From contig NW_006766887.1 of NCBI RefSeq assembly GCF_000275845.1, positions 1,384,983 through 1,448,982 of the forward strand: a DNA stretch of 64,000 nucleotides. The letters run 5' to 3'. The notes under the pieces were generated by a model. That model ran no database searches. It was not told the origin of the DNA and was given only the letters and a program-made list of their open reading frames with translations. The DNA comes from Dichomitus squalens LYAD-421 SS1. Its lineage: Eukaryota; Basidiomycota; Agaricomycetes; Polyporales; Polyporaceae. Shown piece by piece: positions 45,029 to 56,665 of this stretch; the stretch's first letter is position 1; every line of letters begins with the position of its first letter. The position numbers were made by a program, and so were the translations under genes.

Positions 45029-47032
45029 ATGTCCTCATCCATCGACGATCCTCTCTTCCTCGGGCTCGATCTCTCTACCCAGGGCCTCAAGGCAGTCCTT
45101 ATCGACTCGGAGGGCACCCTCATTCACGAATCCTCCGTGAACTTCGACCGCGACCTCCCCTCCTATCGCACGACCAACGGCGCCATCCGCGGCCCCGACC
45201 CCGGCGAGGTCACCTCCCCCGTCCGGATGTGGCTCGACGCGTACGACCTCATCATGGAGCGCATGCGCGCCGCTGGCGTCGACTTCTCTCGCATCCTCGG
45301 AATCTCAGGCGACGGCCAGGTGCGTATGCCCTTGACGGCTTTACGTACACGAGGTGTGCTGACCTGCGCACGTTCAGCAACACGGGTCTGTCTACTGGTC
45401 AAAAGACGCAGAACGCCTGCTCGCCTCGCTCGACGCTTCGCGCCCGCTTGCAGAGCAGCTTGAGCCTGACGCCTTCTCGCTGCCCCGCGCTCCCATTTGG
45501 CAGGACTCGTCTACGACACGCGAATGCCGCGAGCTCGAGGAGGCGATCGGCGGCGCGCAGGCCCTCGCAGATCTTACGGGCAGCAGGGCGTATGAGCGAT
45601 TTACCGGAAATCAAATCTCCAGGGTGAGCGGTGCTGCTTCTTGCATCTGTTTGCGTGCGCTCTCTGCCATCCTATCTCCCTCTTTCCTCAATTTGTGTCT
45701 GCTAGGTTCGAGATCTTTCCGACACTCTCGCGCTCTCGGACTCTCTCCTTCTTTCCCGAGCTCTACATACGCTCTCACAAGTCTAATATCGAACACTAAC
45801 AAACTTTCCACACAGATCCGCCGCGTAAACCCGGACGCATACAATGCTACGGCCCGCATCTCCCTTGTATCTTCCTTCATGCCCTCGCTGTTCCTCGGTT
45901 CCATCGCGCCGATCGAAGTCTCGGATGCGAGCGGGATGAACCTGATGAACGTCCTGACGTGCAAGTGGGACGACCGGCTGCTCGAGGCGTGCGGCGGACC
46001 GGAGCTGCGCGCAAAGATTGGGCCAGAGCCCGCGCCCGGCGGCGAGTTCCTCGGAGCCATCAGCCCGTACTGGGTCCGACGCTGGGGCTTCAACCCAGGT
46101 AAGCCGCACCATTCATACCGACCCAGAGTCCGCGCATATACCGATGACGCGCCGCAACAGAATGCCAGATCGCACCGTTCACCGGGGACAACCCCGCGAC
46201 GGTCGTTGCGCTCTCTACTCCTGGCGACGCCATCCTCTCCCTCGGCACGTCCACGACGCTCCTCCTCTCGATACCCCCCGCCGAGACCGCCCCGGCGCGC
46301 TTCACGACCTCGCACCTCCTGTCGCACCCGACCACCCCTGATGCGCACATCGCGATGCTTTGCTACAAGAACGGCGCGCTCGCGCGCGAGCAGGTCCGCG
46401 ACCGCTACGCCGACGGCGACTGGACGCGCTTCAACGCGCTCGTAGAGGCGCGCCCCGCGGGCAACGCCGGCGTCATGGGCCTTTACTTCCCCCTCCCCGA
46501 GATCATCCCCCCGAACGTCCAGGGCAGCTTCTTCTTCTCCTACCCCACCGCGCCCGCCGACGACGCGCAACCGGAACCGGAGCCGATTGCGGAAGAGGAG
46601 ATGCCCGCGTCCGCGCACCCGCGGGCGATCCTCGAATCGCAGCTGCTCTCGATCCGCGCGCGCATCGCCGCGATCCTCCCTCCGGACGCGCCCCCGCTGC
46701 AGCGGCTCGTGCTCTCGGGCGGGTCGTCCGCGAACGCGGTGATCCGGCAGGCGGCGGCGGACGTGTTCGGGATGCGCGTGTTCGTCGCGGGACAGGAGGG
46801 CGCGGCGGAGGGCGGCGCACAGCTCGCGCGGTACGCGTGGTGGCGGCGCGAGAACGGGGGCGCGGGGAGCTTCGAGGAGATGCGCGCGATGGACGGGGAG
46901 GGCGCGCGGAGGAAGTGCGTCGCGGAGCCGGACTGGGGGCGGGAACGGGTGTACGCGGGCTTGGTGGGCGTGTATCGGGCGGCTGAGGACGCGGTGGTGC
47001 GGATATGTGCTGAGCGTGGCCAGGGTGCGTGA
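45029..47032 (+). CDS. XKS1: Xylulokinase
   Basis: Phosphorylates D-xylulose to xylulose 5-phosphate, linking pentose use to the pentose phosphate pathway; cytosolic FGGY-type sugar kinase. The N-terminus FLGLDLSTQGLKAVLIDSEG is the phosphate-binding start of the kinase fold, and ILGISGDGQQHGSVYW (after splicing) is the family's sugar-contacting block. Further blocks are FTGNQISRIRRVNP, LFLGSIAPIEVSDASGMNLM, FTGDNPATVVAL, LSLGTSTTLLL and the C-terminal VLSGGSSANAVIRQ. Introns are near 45319-45376, 45626-45816 and 46100-46161; the second is about 190 bases, and an opposite-strand frame across this exon set is a shadow. The stop is after CAERGQGA. The upstream region has a TATA-like box and Cre1-type sites, which fits glucose repression. 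Third codon positions are very GC-rich. Confidence 0.95.
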
Positions 47033-47164
47033 GGTGTCTATCGCTCCGATTGGGGACGGACTGCTTGCTTATGTTTCCTGCTGTGCGCTCGTGTAATCAC
47101 TGCCAGGACCCTTGTTGGTTTGATTTGGTGTTTATTTAGATGTGCTGTAAAAAGTAATACCTGG

Positions 47165-47911
47165 TAAGATTGGCCGCGCGCACAATCGACTACTATGTCA
47201 CAGCGTTACAAAGCACGTGAGTAAGGCGTCTAACCCGTTAACGCGATGAATTATAGTCGACAAGTCTGCAGCGAGTTGTGCTCTGTTAGGAAGCCTGCAT
47301 GTGTTATGACTTCATATGTTCGCAGGATCTGTTCTATCTGCTTGTCAAGGGTCACAACTGTGCTTTCCGGATGCCTGTGGGGTCTCGCGCTCTGTCAGGC
47401 AGCATGCAGGAACCACCCAGTCGGGGAAGAAGTGTACCTCCGGTGTCGACAGCAGCGTATTTTCCTCAATTTACGCCCCTTGGATCTGCATAGTCTGCTG
47501 TGACTGTTCTCCCGGTTTTTTGGTAATTGCTCCTTGTGGTTGAGCATGAGTTACTGTTCCTTGGATTTTGTTCAGGCGTGTTGCATGGCAAGGTGTATGT
47601 ATATGACCATCTTGAACGATATTTCGCCTTCTTTGATAGTACCGGATTCAGACATCCTGTAAGCGCCAGAAGAATGGCGAACGATCCGTGTCTATCTACT
47701 TTGTACACAGAGAGAAAATGGAAAATCGAGAACCTGAGAAATTTAGCGACACTGTATAGCTACACTTCTCAGGTTTTGGATTTTTGAGAAGGGAGCTCAC
47801 TCTTGAGCCTATAGTTTTTCAAACATTTCTCCCCGCCAAACCGCCAAACCAGGTCCAAGCGTGACAGTTCCGGGCACGCGATGTAGTTGGTTGTGCGCGC
47901 GGCCAATCTTA
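47165..47911. mobile_element. MITE-like element, family A, copy 2
   Basis: Diverged copy of the element at 32816-33638, in the same orientation. The left end is TAAGATTGGCCGCGCGCAC, the right end GCGGCCAATCTTA. The subterminal blocks ctatgtcacagcgttac and cgtgagtaaggcgtc are nearly identical in both copies, while the interior has drifted with small indels. TA lies at both ends. No transposase is encoded. It ends only about 46 bases before the first ATG of the frameshifted BTB gene, so it occupies that gene's promoter position. Confidence 0.8.
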
Positions 47912-47956
47912 ACGATGAGAATTGACTGATTTCGAAGGGTAGAGATCAATAGCGCG

Positions 47957-49536
47957 GTGTGCACAGAATGTGGCTCATCTCCAGACGGAGAACGGGTTTC
48001 ATCTAATTTCTGCCGAATAACAAACCATATTCATCACATCGTCGGCGGAGTGCTGCAGGTTCGGCGCTTATTCGTCCATCTTAGCTACTACCACCAGGTG
48101 TGCCTTGAATTCTCTTTCCTGAGTAGCGGAACTCCCACTGATATATGCCTTCTCACAGCGATCATTCATGCCGGTCACACGATACGGGCCAAAACTGAAC
48201 TGCCTCCTCTTCCTCCTTTCAATAACCCAGCCACAGACATCATCCTCAGAAGTAGCGATGGCATGGACCTCCATGTACACAGCATCATACTCGTGGAGGC
48301 ATCTCCCATATTCGCCGACATGCTCTCCATCCGCCGACTGGTCAGAAACGCGTCCCAGGGGAGCAGCGGGCAATCTTCCGGAGGCAAGGCTGTCGTGGAA
48401 CTCGCGGAAACAAGCGAACCCCTAGACCATCTTCTCCGCCTGTGTTACCCCGTGCGCGATCCCGCACTGCACACACTCCTGAGGACATACAACCCGTCCT
48501 CCGCGCAGCGTTGAAGTACGAGATGGACGCGGCGACAGCTACTATGAGAAAGAGGCTGAGCGCCCTCGTCGCCAGCGAACCTCTTGAGGTTTGGGCTGTC
48601 GCCTGCTCCGTCGGACTGGAAGAGTTAGCGCAACAAGCGGCCAAGTTAGTAAAGAAGCCCATCCCGGGAGAAAAGCTACCTGGCGTGTTCAAAGAAGTGA
48701 CCGCTGGAGCGTATTTCAGGCTTATAAAGGTCTATCGCATACACCGACGTGTCCCGTCGACCTTCAAGTTCTGCGAGCCGAGTCCAGAACATGCCAAGCA
48801 AGGTCTTGGTCCCAAGGGGCCTCACTATTCCACCGCTTCCCCCAAGTTCACCGAGCGGCCCTTTGTGGATCTCGTTTGTCGCGCCGCAGATGGAGTGGAG
48901 TTTCGGACGCATAAGATCATCCTCGCGGCCTCTTCGCCGTCTTTGCGCCAGCGCATCCTCAGACTTCCTGCCACCGGGATCTCCGATGGTGATCTCACGT
49001 TGCCTGTCCTCGCATTGGACAGCAGCAGCGAAGACCTAGAGACCATTTTAGAGCTCCTCTACCCCGGAAGCGTGTCCGTACATGCTAAGGCGAACGCGCT
49101 TCATCTTCCTCCCGGCCGTTTGCTTCAGCTGGCACAATGTGCCCGCAAGTACAAGATTTCTTTCGTCGACGACGCGATCCTCACCCAATGGATCAAGACA
49201 GCAAGTTACGAGCCCATGCTGGCCTTCTTGCTAGCGACGCGTCTCGGGTTAACAAGATATTGCCAGGTGGCTGAGAAGGCCCTCCAGAGGAAGCCCCGTT
49301 CCAACGATCATTGGGTACCGGAGATGGAATCTATGCCTGCGTCAGCGTACCATACTGCACGGAGGCTGTTTCAGACTTCCGTATTCTCGGACTCAGACGA
49401 TGATATATTTGGCGAGTACGATGACAAATTCAAGCGGGACGACATAAACGACTACTCATCCGACCCCTACGATGATGTGCTCACCTCAGACGATGATGTG
49501 TTGCTACTCCCCCCTCGCAAAAGGCGTGCGTTATAA
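47957..49536 (+). pseudogene. Double BTB/POZ gene with frameshift
   Basis: Paralogue of the BTB gene at 35887. The first BTB domain begins NPATDIILRSSDGMDLHVHS and runs in one frame to LLRLCYPVRDPALHT. The protein then continues in another frame (PEDIQPVLRAALKYEMDAA), which matches the paralogue's GEIELAVKAALKYDTELP. The switch lies in the run gcacacactcct near 48470-48480: two extra bases (one AC unit) would explain it, and no intron of normal length fits. The second BTB domain starts FVDLVCRAADGVEFRTHKII near 48860. The acidic C-terminus (DSDDDIFGEYDD and DDDVLLLPPRKRRAL) is not seen in the paralogue. The start at 47957 is uncertain because the N-terminal 80 codons have no match. Either a recent pseudogene or an assembly error at a dinucleotide repeat. 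Confidence 0.75.
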
Positions 49537-50675
49537 GCGGATGTTACGACCCATATGTAGATGGCAGACAGTAGGATTTCCCACAGCTGACAAAGCTTGT
49601 ACGGGGAGACCAATGACTATGAACCTCGAGGTGAATATTGACACAAGGTGCAGGACAGTCATCATCATCATGTTCACAATGACATCCATCGTGCCAAGAA
49701 CCACCAGCTCTCAAAGGCACTTGTGAACGTAAGGAAATCGGAAATGCAGAACTTCGTCGCCTAGTTGCAAGGGGATAACCTTTCATGACGCAATTGGAGG
49801 AATGGAAAAGGATGAGAAATACTGTCCATACGGCGACAAAGTGATGTTCAAGGGAGCAACACTGCATGTTGAGTTCGCAGGTGCTGATGTTACGAAGGTA
49901 TTGCCGATGAGGGCCTAGCTTATAGAGCACGCAGTTGCGGTGGTCGTGCGCGGGGACAAGCCCCAGTCAAATGTGGGCGAAGGTAGCTCTCCACTTGCGG
50001 ACGGATTCGCGTGAGAGACAAGAGTCGACAGATCGATGGCGTACTCCCATAGCGCTATCGCATCGTACTCAAGGTCAACAGCATGCGACTCGCATGTGTT
50101 TTGAGCGAGGACTATTTGGTTTCGTTGGATGCCCAACGCGTAGTGGAGCGGGCCGCGACGAACAGCAACAGTGGGTCTGAGAGTCGCCTTGCGCATCGTT
50201 ATCGTTCAGTAGCATAGCGCGGGTCTTCGGGATACCGGATGGCTAGAGGATGTCCCTAAATCAGGTAGCACTGGTTAGGTCCGCACAGTCACTCGTAGGC
50301 AAACCACTTGCCTATGCGCCTCGATCTCGCTACCCTCTGCCTCAGGTGGCGTACTACTAGTAGTAGACCTGGTAATCGCCTGTACACCTGTGAGTAGAGC
50401 ACTGGAATTGTGACGGTAGAATGAAGCAGCTGGCGACGGCTATACGCATTGGTGTAATATGTGCAAGGAAAGGTAGTCAGTGCAACGCAAAGTCATGTAC
50501 ATCCGTGGTCACTTGGGCGTCTCCACATTTCCACGCAACGGTACAACCTTTACCTAGCTATGGTGTGTAGGCTATCATAACAGCCCCTGGTTCACATGCT
50601 ACATATACATCAGGCATACGACGCGAACGAGAGTAATCACCTGCAGGCCCTGTGGGTACAGGACTGCCGCACAGC
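49537..50675. other. Convergent intergenic region
   Basis: About 1.1 kb between the BTB pseudogene (+) and an F-box gene (-). It holds a 14-base perfect palindrome TACTACTAGTAGTA at 50352-50365. No coding region supported. Confidence 0.35.
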
Positions 50676-52653
50676 TCACATGCCCAACCCCAGCTGACAC
50701 CATTTCATATACTCGGTAGTCGTCGGGTCCCACCTCCACGAACGCCAGTACGGCTCGCAGTCCTCTGACTCGTCCAAGCAGATGGACGACAATTGCGACA
50801 TCCAGTGGTCCCACAGCCCATCCGCGCGCATATTCCCCACCTTGATCACCTCGCCCGCGCTGTCGTAGACGTGCAGCATGCCCGACCTCTTCCTGGGCCA
50901 CAAAGCGCGGCCGAGGACGACCCGCGTCAACGGACGGCCCGCGGCGGCGCGGGACGCCGCGAGCCGCAGCGCGCACACCGCGTCGTCGTCGGTGACACAG
51001 TCGACGCGGAGCGTCGTGAGCAGCGGGCAGGCTATGTCCTCGGGCGCCGTGCCCTCCTTCACCTCGAGCGCATCGAGGATCCCGGAGTCGGACAGGCTGA
51101 CCGTTTGCTCGGGGTCCCTGCAGATGACGAGGGACTCGAGCTGGGACATGTGCGAGAGGAGGCTCTCGGGTCCCGTCTTCCACACCCATTCTGCACTGGA
51201 CTCTGTCCATACTTCGCGCGCGTTAGCGAAGACGGACGCCTGCGAGAGGGCGGTGGAAAGATGGAGAGTGTCCTCCGGGACTGGGCCTTCGAGCGGGGGA
51301 GTCCTAACGTCGAGCCGAATATAGCGGCCCTGCGCCGCGTTGAACACTTGGAGGCAGAGCAGGTTTGGGTCGCGAGCGTATAGGGCGTTCCCGTCGTGAT
51401 GTATGCGCCAGAACGTAGGGCCGTCTGTCAGGCCAGCGACGTCCATACAACTGGATATATCGGAGGGAAGGACTTCTCCAAATCGCATCACGCACGAATT
51501 TGGGATAGAGAGGCGTGAAAGGAACGTTCGGTAGAAGTCCATCTGCCTGATCCTGGCTTCCTGGAGGCCGTGGAGGGTGTTCTCTAATAGTGCGAGTCTC
51601 TCGAGATGGTGCAGCACCACGAAGCCTTGCCCGGTATCGGTGTGTTTGACATCGGATGCTCCGATGCCGACCAAGTACAGCGTCCGTAAGGCATAGCATC
51701 CAGACAGGAAAGTGAACAGATCTCCTAGGGAATAGCTGGAGCTTTGGGACCCGCCGTGAGGGTGTTCGATGTGTAACCTGATAAGTGATGCAAAGCCGGA
51801 GGATGGTATGAACGTGGTGTTTGTCAACGACAGGGACTCCAGTCTAGGGCACCCGCCTGGTATAAGGGGCACTACAGGATGGTCTGATAAGCAGCTAGTG
51901 AAGATGCAGCTCCGAAGACCAGGTAGTGATGTGGACGCAATGATATTGATGGAGCTAGGACTTTCGATGGAAGCGAAGAAGGCCTCTTGAACACGAAGGT
52001 TATGTTCACCCAAGAGGGACAATGTTTCTGGAGAGGGATTGTGGGCGAGGTAAAAGTTGAGAGGTCCATGAGAGCAGCGATGCAAGTAGCGAGTATAAAG
52101 CGGAGGTCTTCCATGTACGTTGGAGCTGTTGTTAACGATCGTGGACCACAGCCGCGGAGTGTGCAAAGCGACTTCACGCCAATGGTGGCATGTTGCAGTT
52201 ATCGGAAGGAGGTCGACGGTGTGAATAAGTGCTTGTGCATGGAACGTCGTGAGTTGTGTGGGCAACGAGTAGGGTCGAGGCACGAAGTAGAAAATGGTAG
52301 CGAGAACCTCAGGTGGTAGACGATTGATGGGACGACACCCATTCAACAAGCCATGTAGGACGTGTGCAGCTTTGTCGGTAAGTTCGCTAAGCTTTTCTAG
52401 CTTACATGCATAGACGTCAGCTTTCGCCAAGAGCTCTTATCGCAACAGCCGATAGACGTACCACTTCCACGTCGGTGCTACTGCAAGGCAGATAGATGTA
52501 GTCAGCGCACAGGTTGCGTGACTGGTCTGCTTGGGCCTACCTCTCTCCCATCCTTCTCGATCTCTTCAGCCCGTGGATATGCTCGTGGAATGCCCGAGCT
52601 AGATTCAATGTGGCAACACTTTGACGCACCGTCCCGCTAGGTTTTGGAGGCAT
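50676..52653 (-). CDS. F-box-like protein
   Basis: The main exon (52430 down to 50676, about 584 codons) holds a clear F-box, INRLPPEVLATIFYFVPRPY then TATCHHWREVALHTPRLWS, and an LRR-like C-terminal part (CPRLESLSLTNTTF, CPLLTTLRVDCV). It is probably a substrate receptor of an SCF ubiquitin ligase. This frame has no ATG before the F-box. An upstream exon starting at 52653 (MPPKPSGTVRQSVATLNLAR) with donor GTAGGC near 52541 and acceptor TTGCAG near 52482 looks real. Joined that way, however, the frame does not meet the main frame unless a further intron of only about 28 bases (near 52427-52454) is removed. So the N-terminus is unresolved: a very short intron, a different exon structure, or a frameshift. 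Confidence 0.75.
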
Positions 52654-53266
52654 GATGGTGATCTGCGGTAGGGAGCAGGGTCAGCGCTTCCGGTACGTAG
52701 CCCCTTGAGGAGGAGTTTCAAATGATTCACCTGTAATGACAATGTCGCTGTGCTGAGAATACGGAGTTTGTGTTAGACTGGGCCTCGAGTATAAAATCCA
52801 TCCGAGTCGTTGAACCTTCCAAGGGCGCCACGCTGCGGTCACAACGTCGCAGGAGGGCGTAGAGAGCGCCCGTTGTTTCGCACCCGCGCTGCGCGTTCGA
52901 ATCGGCTTGCTCACAGTTTCATATGGCGTCCCGATCGTAGCTTGAGTTTTTGTATGGATTGACAAGTGATCATTCGGAAGGTCGTTGAGTTATATGGGAT
53001 GCAACAAACCGATCACTACAGCTACACTAATAGCGGCTTGGGAACTAATATTAATTGGTGAACGAAGAACCGAGACGGTATGCTCCGCCCCAAAACGATC
53101 ACGTGCCCAATCACAGGGGAGCGCGTCGTGTATCTGATCGCGAGTCGCGACGAACTCAACCGCTGCTCCGCTGTGCGCCCTCTGAAGGCTCAATCCAGAG
53201 TACCTCATCTCTAGACAACCAGTCTTTGCGTCCTATCTCGGCTGAATACAGACATCGAGCTCAAAC
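52654..53266. other. Divergent promoter region
   Basis: About 600 bases between the F-box gene (-) and SOS7 (+). No gene supported. Confidence 0.35.
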
Positions 53267-54583
53267 ATGCCTTCTACTGCAATGGACATAGACAGCTCCG
53301 GAAAGCTCGACGCCGCACGCGCCCTTCAGGCTAAAGTCGAGGCCGCCAAGCTGAACATCGTTGAGGACCAGACCCGCTTTGATACCCTCCAGAGTGCATT
53401 AGCAAAGGATCCCGGACTCGTGTCTGAAGGAGTGGCGGGTACGACGGACCCTGCCGTGGTCGCAGCCGAAGTCGCATCGCAGATCGTACGTCTCGTCTCC
53501 ACGCTAGCTTTAGTCTGCACATACTCAACCGCAGAATGCTTGATAGTCTTTTCTGAGGAACCTCAAGTTCCAGTACCTGGAGCAGAAGGCTAAGGACCAG
53601 TACGTGAAGACTATCGTCAGCGACGAGGCACCGAACATCAATGCGGACGACAACGAGCTTCTCCGGATCGAGAACGACAAGAAGAAGGAGGTTCTCGCAG
53701 CCGCGAAGGCGCGACTCGCAGAGAAGTACAGCGACGTCCGCACACTCGCGCCCCTCGTCGAGCAAGGTGGGTACCATTGCCCAAAACTCTGGTCGCCTGT
53801 ATGGCGTAACCAGCCCATTCGTGCCACCCTGCTTGTCTACTCCCGTCTCGCCTTGTTTTAGTTTTCTAACCCTGCTCCTGGTGTTTCACAGACTACAATA
53901 AAGCACGGGTCCTCACCCAAGAGGCCTCCGCCCTCGCCAGCAAGATACTCGACGCCCGCCTTACCCTGACTCGTCTCCGTCAAGCCCACCCGCACCCGCG
54001 CCTGACCATCCCCGCCGCAAACGCCAAGCTTGATGAGCAGATCGAGGAGATGCAAGCGTTGGGAGACGAGCTGGAGCAGGTGAACGCGCAGGTTGAGGAG
54101 GTTAAGGAGAAGGTCAAGGCCGGGGCGCGTGAGGTCGAGCGACTGCGCGTCGAGCGGGCGGACCTCGAGAAAACGGTCAGTGCGGGGCAGAAGGAGGTCC
54201 AGGACGGGAGGGTCGTGGGGCTGTATGACTGGTGCGTCTGTCTTGTCTGCCGTTCGGTGCGTGATGGTCAACGGTTCCGTTCCTCGTTCCGCAGGTATAC
54301 GGCTGCGCTCGCATTACATCGCTCGCTCTTGTCTCTCGAGTCTGCCCACTCGGAATCGGAGAATGAGCTCCACCTGACTTACAACATCACACCCCGGGGC
54401 TCGACGGACAGTCGACAGGTATTCATCAAACTCTTGTTCGTGCCTAATTCAAGGCAGCTAGCGGACGCACAGGTTGAGGGATTGATATTGGACGTAGGGG
54501 ATGTCATAGGTGCGCATGTACAGGCGAACGATGTGCCCCGACTAATCGCGGCCGTTCTCTCCCGCGCACGAGCTGGCGGGTAA
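53267..54583 (+). CDS. SOS7: Kinetochore protein Sos7
   Basis: Coiled-coil subunit that pairs with Spc7/KNL1 in the outer kinetochore (named from fission yeast; Kre28 in budding yeast and ZWINT in human are its counterparts). The N-terminal family block after splicing is ISFLRNLKFQYLEQKAKDQY then VKTIVSDEAP, followed by the EKYSDVRTLAPLVEQDYNKA block. Then come LDARLTLTRLRQAHPHPRLT and a long coiled coil (DELEQVNAQVEEVKEKVKAG). The C-terminal part begins GRVVGLYDWYTAALALHRSL. Introns are near 53487-53552, 53766-53891 and 54233-54295. The first acceptor is the tag ending at 53552, not the nearer ctgag, because only that one keeps the conserved frame. An alternative ATG (MDIDSSG) lies five codons in. 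Confidence 0.88.
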
Positions 54584-55229
54584 CCTGACTCCACGTCTTT
54601 CGTTTTGAAACCTACCTGTATCGATACCCCCCTCACATGCTTGTAATATAATATATTGCAAATCGCTGTACTGCGCGAGCACACTGGTACTAGTTCCCTC
54701 ATGTTCCAGTTGGGACCGTACCGTCTCAGGCCCCGTACAACACGCAGTGTGCTGCTATTACCCATGCGAGAATTGAAATTGTGAATTGACAATTCGTATG
54801 TACAAAACGTGATACAACAGATGCGCGAAAGGGGAAGATGTGGGGCGAACAAGAACCATGACAAGCTTCAAGCGTACCGAAGCCAGCACTTCTCAAGAGT
54901 CACCTATCCAGCCGTCGATTAGACAGCGGATGCTATTGATGTTGGCGCTTCACCAGAACCGATGCAGGGTGGATGCGTAGAGCACTGATCGGGCAGAAAG
55001 ACGCCATGAAGAGCGGGTGGTAGATGGGCATGATAACGCAGACCGAGAACTACGAGTATAGAGCCATAGCATTGAACGAGACATAATGCATAATGACCCG
55101 CGAGTTTGACGACAAACGAAACACGGCACGAAGAAACAATCCTCAGATTTATATACTCATTCAAGCGCCCTGCAACAACAAGGACAAAGTCACATGTGGC
55201 ACATGGTGGGCAACTAAAGGGAAATACAG
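54584..55229. other. SOS7 3' region
   Basis: About 650 bases without a supported gene. AT-rich just after the SOS7 stop (taatataatatattg near 54647), consistent with a polyadenylation region. Confidence 0.35.
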
Positions 55230-55595
55230 TACAGCTGATGTAAAAACCAGCGTCGCAGTCCCCGCGCCCGGGGATGTGCTCGGATCACCGGAAAACCCCG
55301 GCCGAGCCCCAGCTATACCACACCGAGGACATTGCCCGACTCTGGTCCACTGCTGGAAGCACCCGCACACAGCGGGGATCTGCATGGGAAGCATTCCATG
55401 CAGAATATTGTGTGTCCTGTAGCTCTGAAACCACGTAGAATGAGGCGGGGCACACTTCGCGCAGTCACGGCGAACTTGTCCCCCGACTGGGAGGTGGCCG
55501 GAGCGCTGGCTTGAGGGGCTCGGCAGGGGGCTGCCGCTGATCCGAGCACAGGGAGGCCTGGGGGAAACGCGACGCTGGTTTTTACATCAGCTGTA
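55230..55595. mobile_element. Short MITE with perfect 27-base inverted repeats (family C)
   Basis: The left end 55230-55256 begins TACAGCTGATGTAAAAACC and the right end 55569-55595 is its exact reverse complement over 27 bases. Both ends start in TA, again fitting TA-target insertion. The element is 366 bases, GC-rich inside, and has no meaningful reading frame. Perfect terminal repeats suggest a recent insertion. It ends about 117 bases upstream of the thymidylate kinase start codon, so it lies in that gene's promoter or 5' leader. Confidence 0.85.
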
Positions 55596-55712
55596 AGCGG
55601 AAGTTACCGAGCCGTATGCGCGACGCGTCTCCTCTCATTCCCGCCGTCCTTCAAAGTTCAAACCAGATACCCAACCTCCCGTTCTCCCGCAATTAGCTTA
55701 CCACCTCTCGCA

Positions 55713-56540
55713 ATGCCTGACAGGAAGATTCGTGGCGCATTTATTGTCGTTGAGGGCCTCGACAGGTCCGGCAAGAGCACTCAAGTCGCGCTTCTCGAGG
55801 AACGCCTGAAGGCTGAAGGAGTACCCGTGAGACTGGTCAAGTTCCCTGGTGAGTAAGTGCTAATACACAATACCAATGCGTTCTCGTCTGACTGTATGCT
55901 CGTTTGCGTAGATCGTACTACACCAATCGGTAAACTGATCGACTCGTACTTGCGCTCGGGGTCCGAGATGGATGACCGCGCGATTCACCTTCTCTTCTCT
56001 GCGAACCGCTGGGAGCTTGCGTAAGTTCAATACCCGATAGAATTGTGGGATACCGCATTAATCGAGTCCCGCGCCTTGGATTGCTCTTGCAGCAAATCTA
56101 TGCAGGACTCTCTCGAGTCTGGCACGACAGTAGTCTGTGATCGTTACGCCTTCTCTGGGATCGCCTTCTCCGCTGCCAAGAACGCCCCCGGGATGTCCTA
56201 CGAATGGTGTCGTGGCCCTGACATTGCACTGCCCGCCCCCGACGTCACGCTCTTCCTTGCCGTATCGCCAGAACAGCAGCATACAAGGGGAGGATTCGGG
56301 GAGGAGCGCTACGAAAAGTCGGATTTCCAGGAGCGTGTCGAGCATGTCTTCGAGCGCATCGGGGTGGAGATGGGCGATGGGTCGCGGTGGTTTGCGGTCG
56401 ATGCGGACCAAGGGAAGGAGGAGGTCGCGCAGGAGGTGTGGCGGCTCGTGCAGCCTTTGGCAAAGGGAACCGATAGGCCGCTTGCGAGGCTTTGGGCAGA
56501 TTTGGACGAGCGGGTGAGGAATGCGCATTTATATATTTGA
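55713..56540 (+). CDS. CDC8: Thymidylate kinase
   Basis: Phosphorylates dTMP to dTDP, an essential step in dTTP supply. The N-terminus [20 protein letters not shown] contains the P-loop (GLDRSGKST). [20 protein letters not shown] joins over the first intron (about 55851-55911), and the DRY-type signature [20 protein letters not shown] is complete. Further on are the [12 protein letters not shown] block and the [11 protein letters not shown] lid region. The second intron (56021-56093) joins WELA to [10 protein letters not shown]. The length of about 213 residues is normal. It is convergent with CWC27, 125 bases apart. The promoter contains the family C element. Confidence 0.95.
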
Positions 56541-56665
56541 TCGATGTCTTTGTAGAAGCACGAGGGTACGAGACGGAACAGCAGATATCATGACCAATGT
56601 ACAATGATCTACAGCAATACATGTGCAATACTAAATGCAGGAATGCGAGGACGAGCATGGGACAG

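Noticed and set aside
45611..46618. 335-codon minus-strand frame across the xylulokinase gene
   Set aside because: The plus strand encodes conserved xylulokinase blocks across the same bases; this frame is a GC-bias shadow.
46360..46986. Alternative + strand frame, Arg/Ala-rich
   Set aside because: Overlaps the xylulokinase C-terminus in another frame and has only low-complexity composition.
50352..50365. Palindrome TACTACTAGTAGTA
   Set aside because: Short and simple in composition; likely chance.
52895..52915. gttcgaatc resembling a tRNA B box
   Set aside because: No matching A box, acceptor stem or cloverleaf could be drawn around it.
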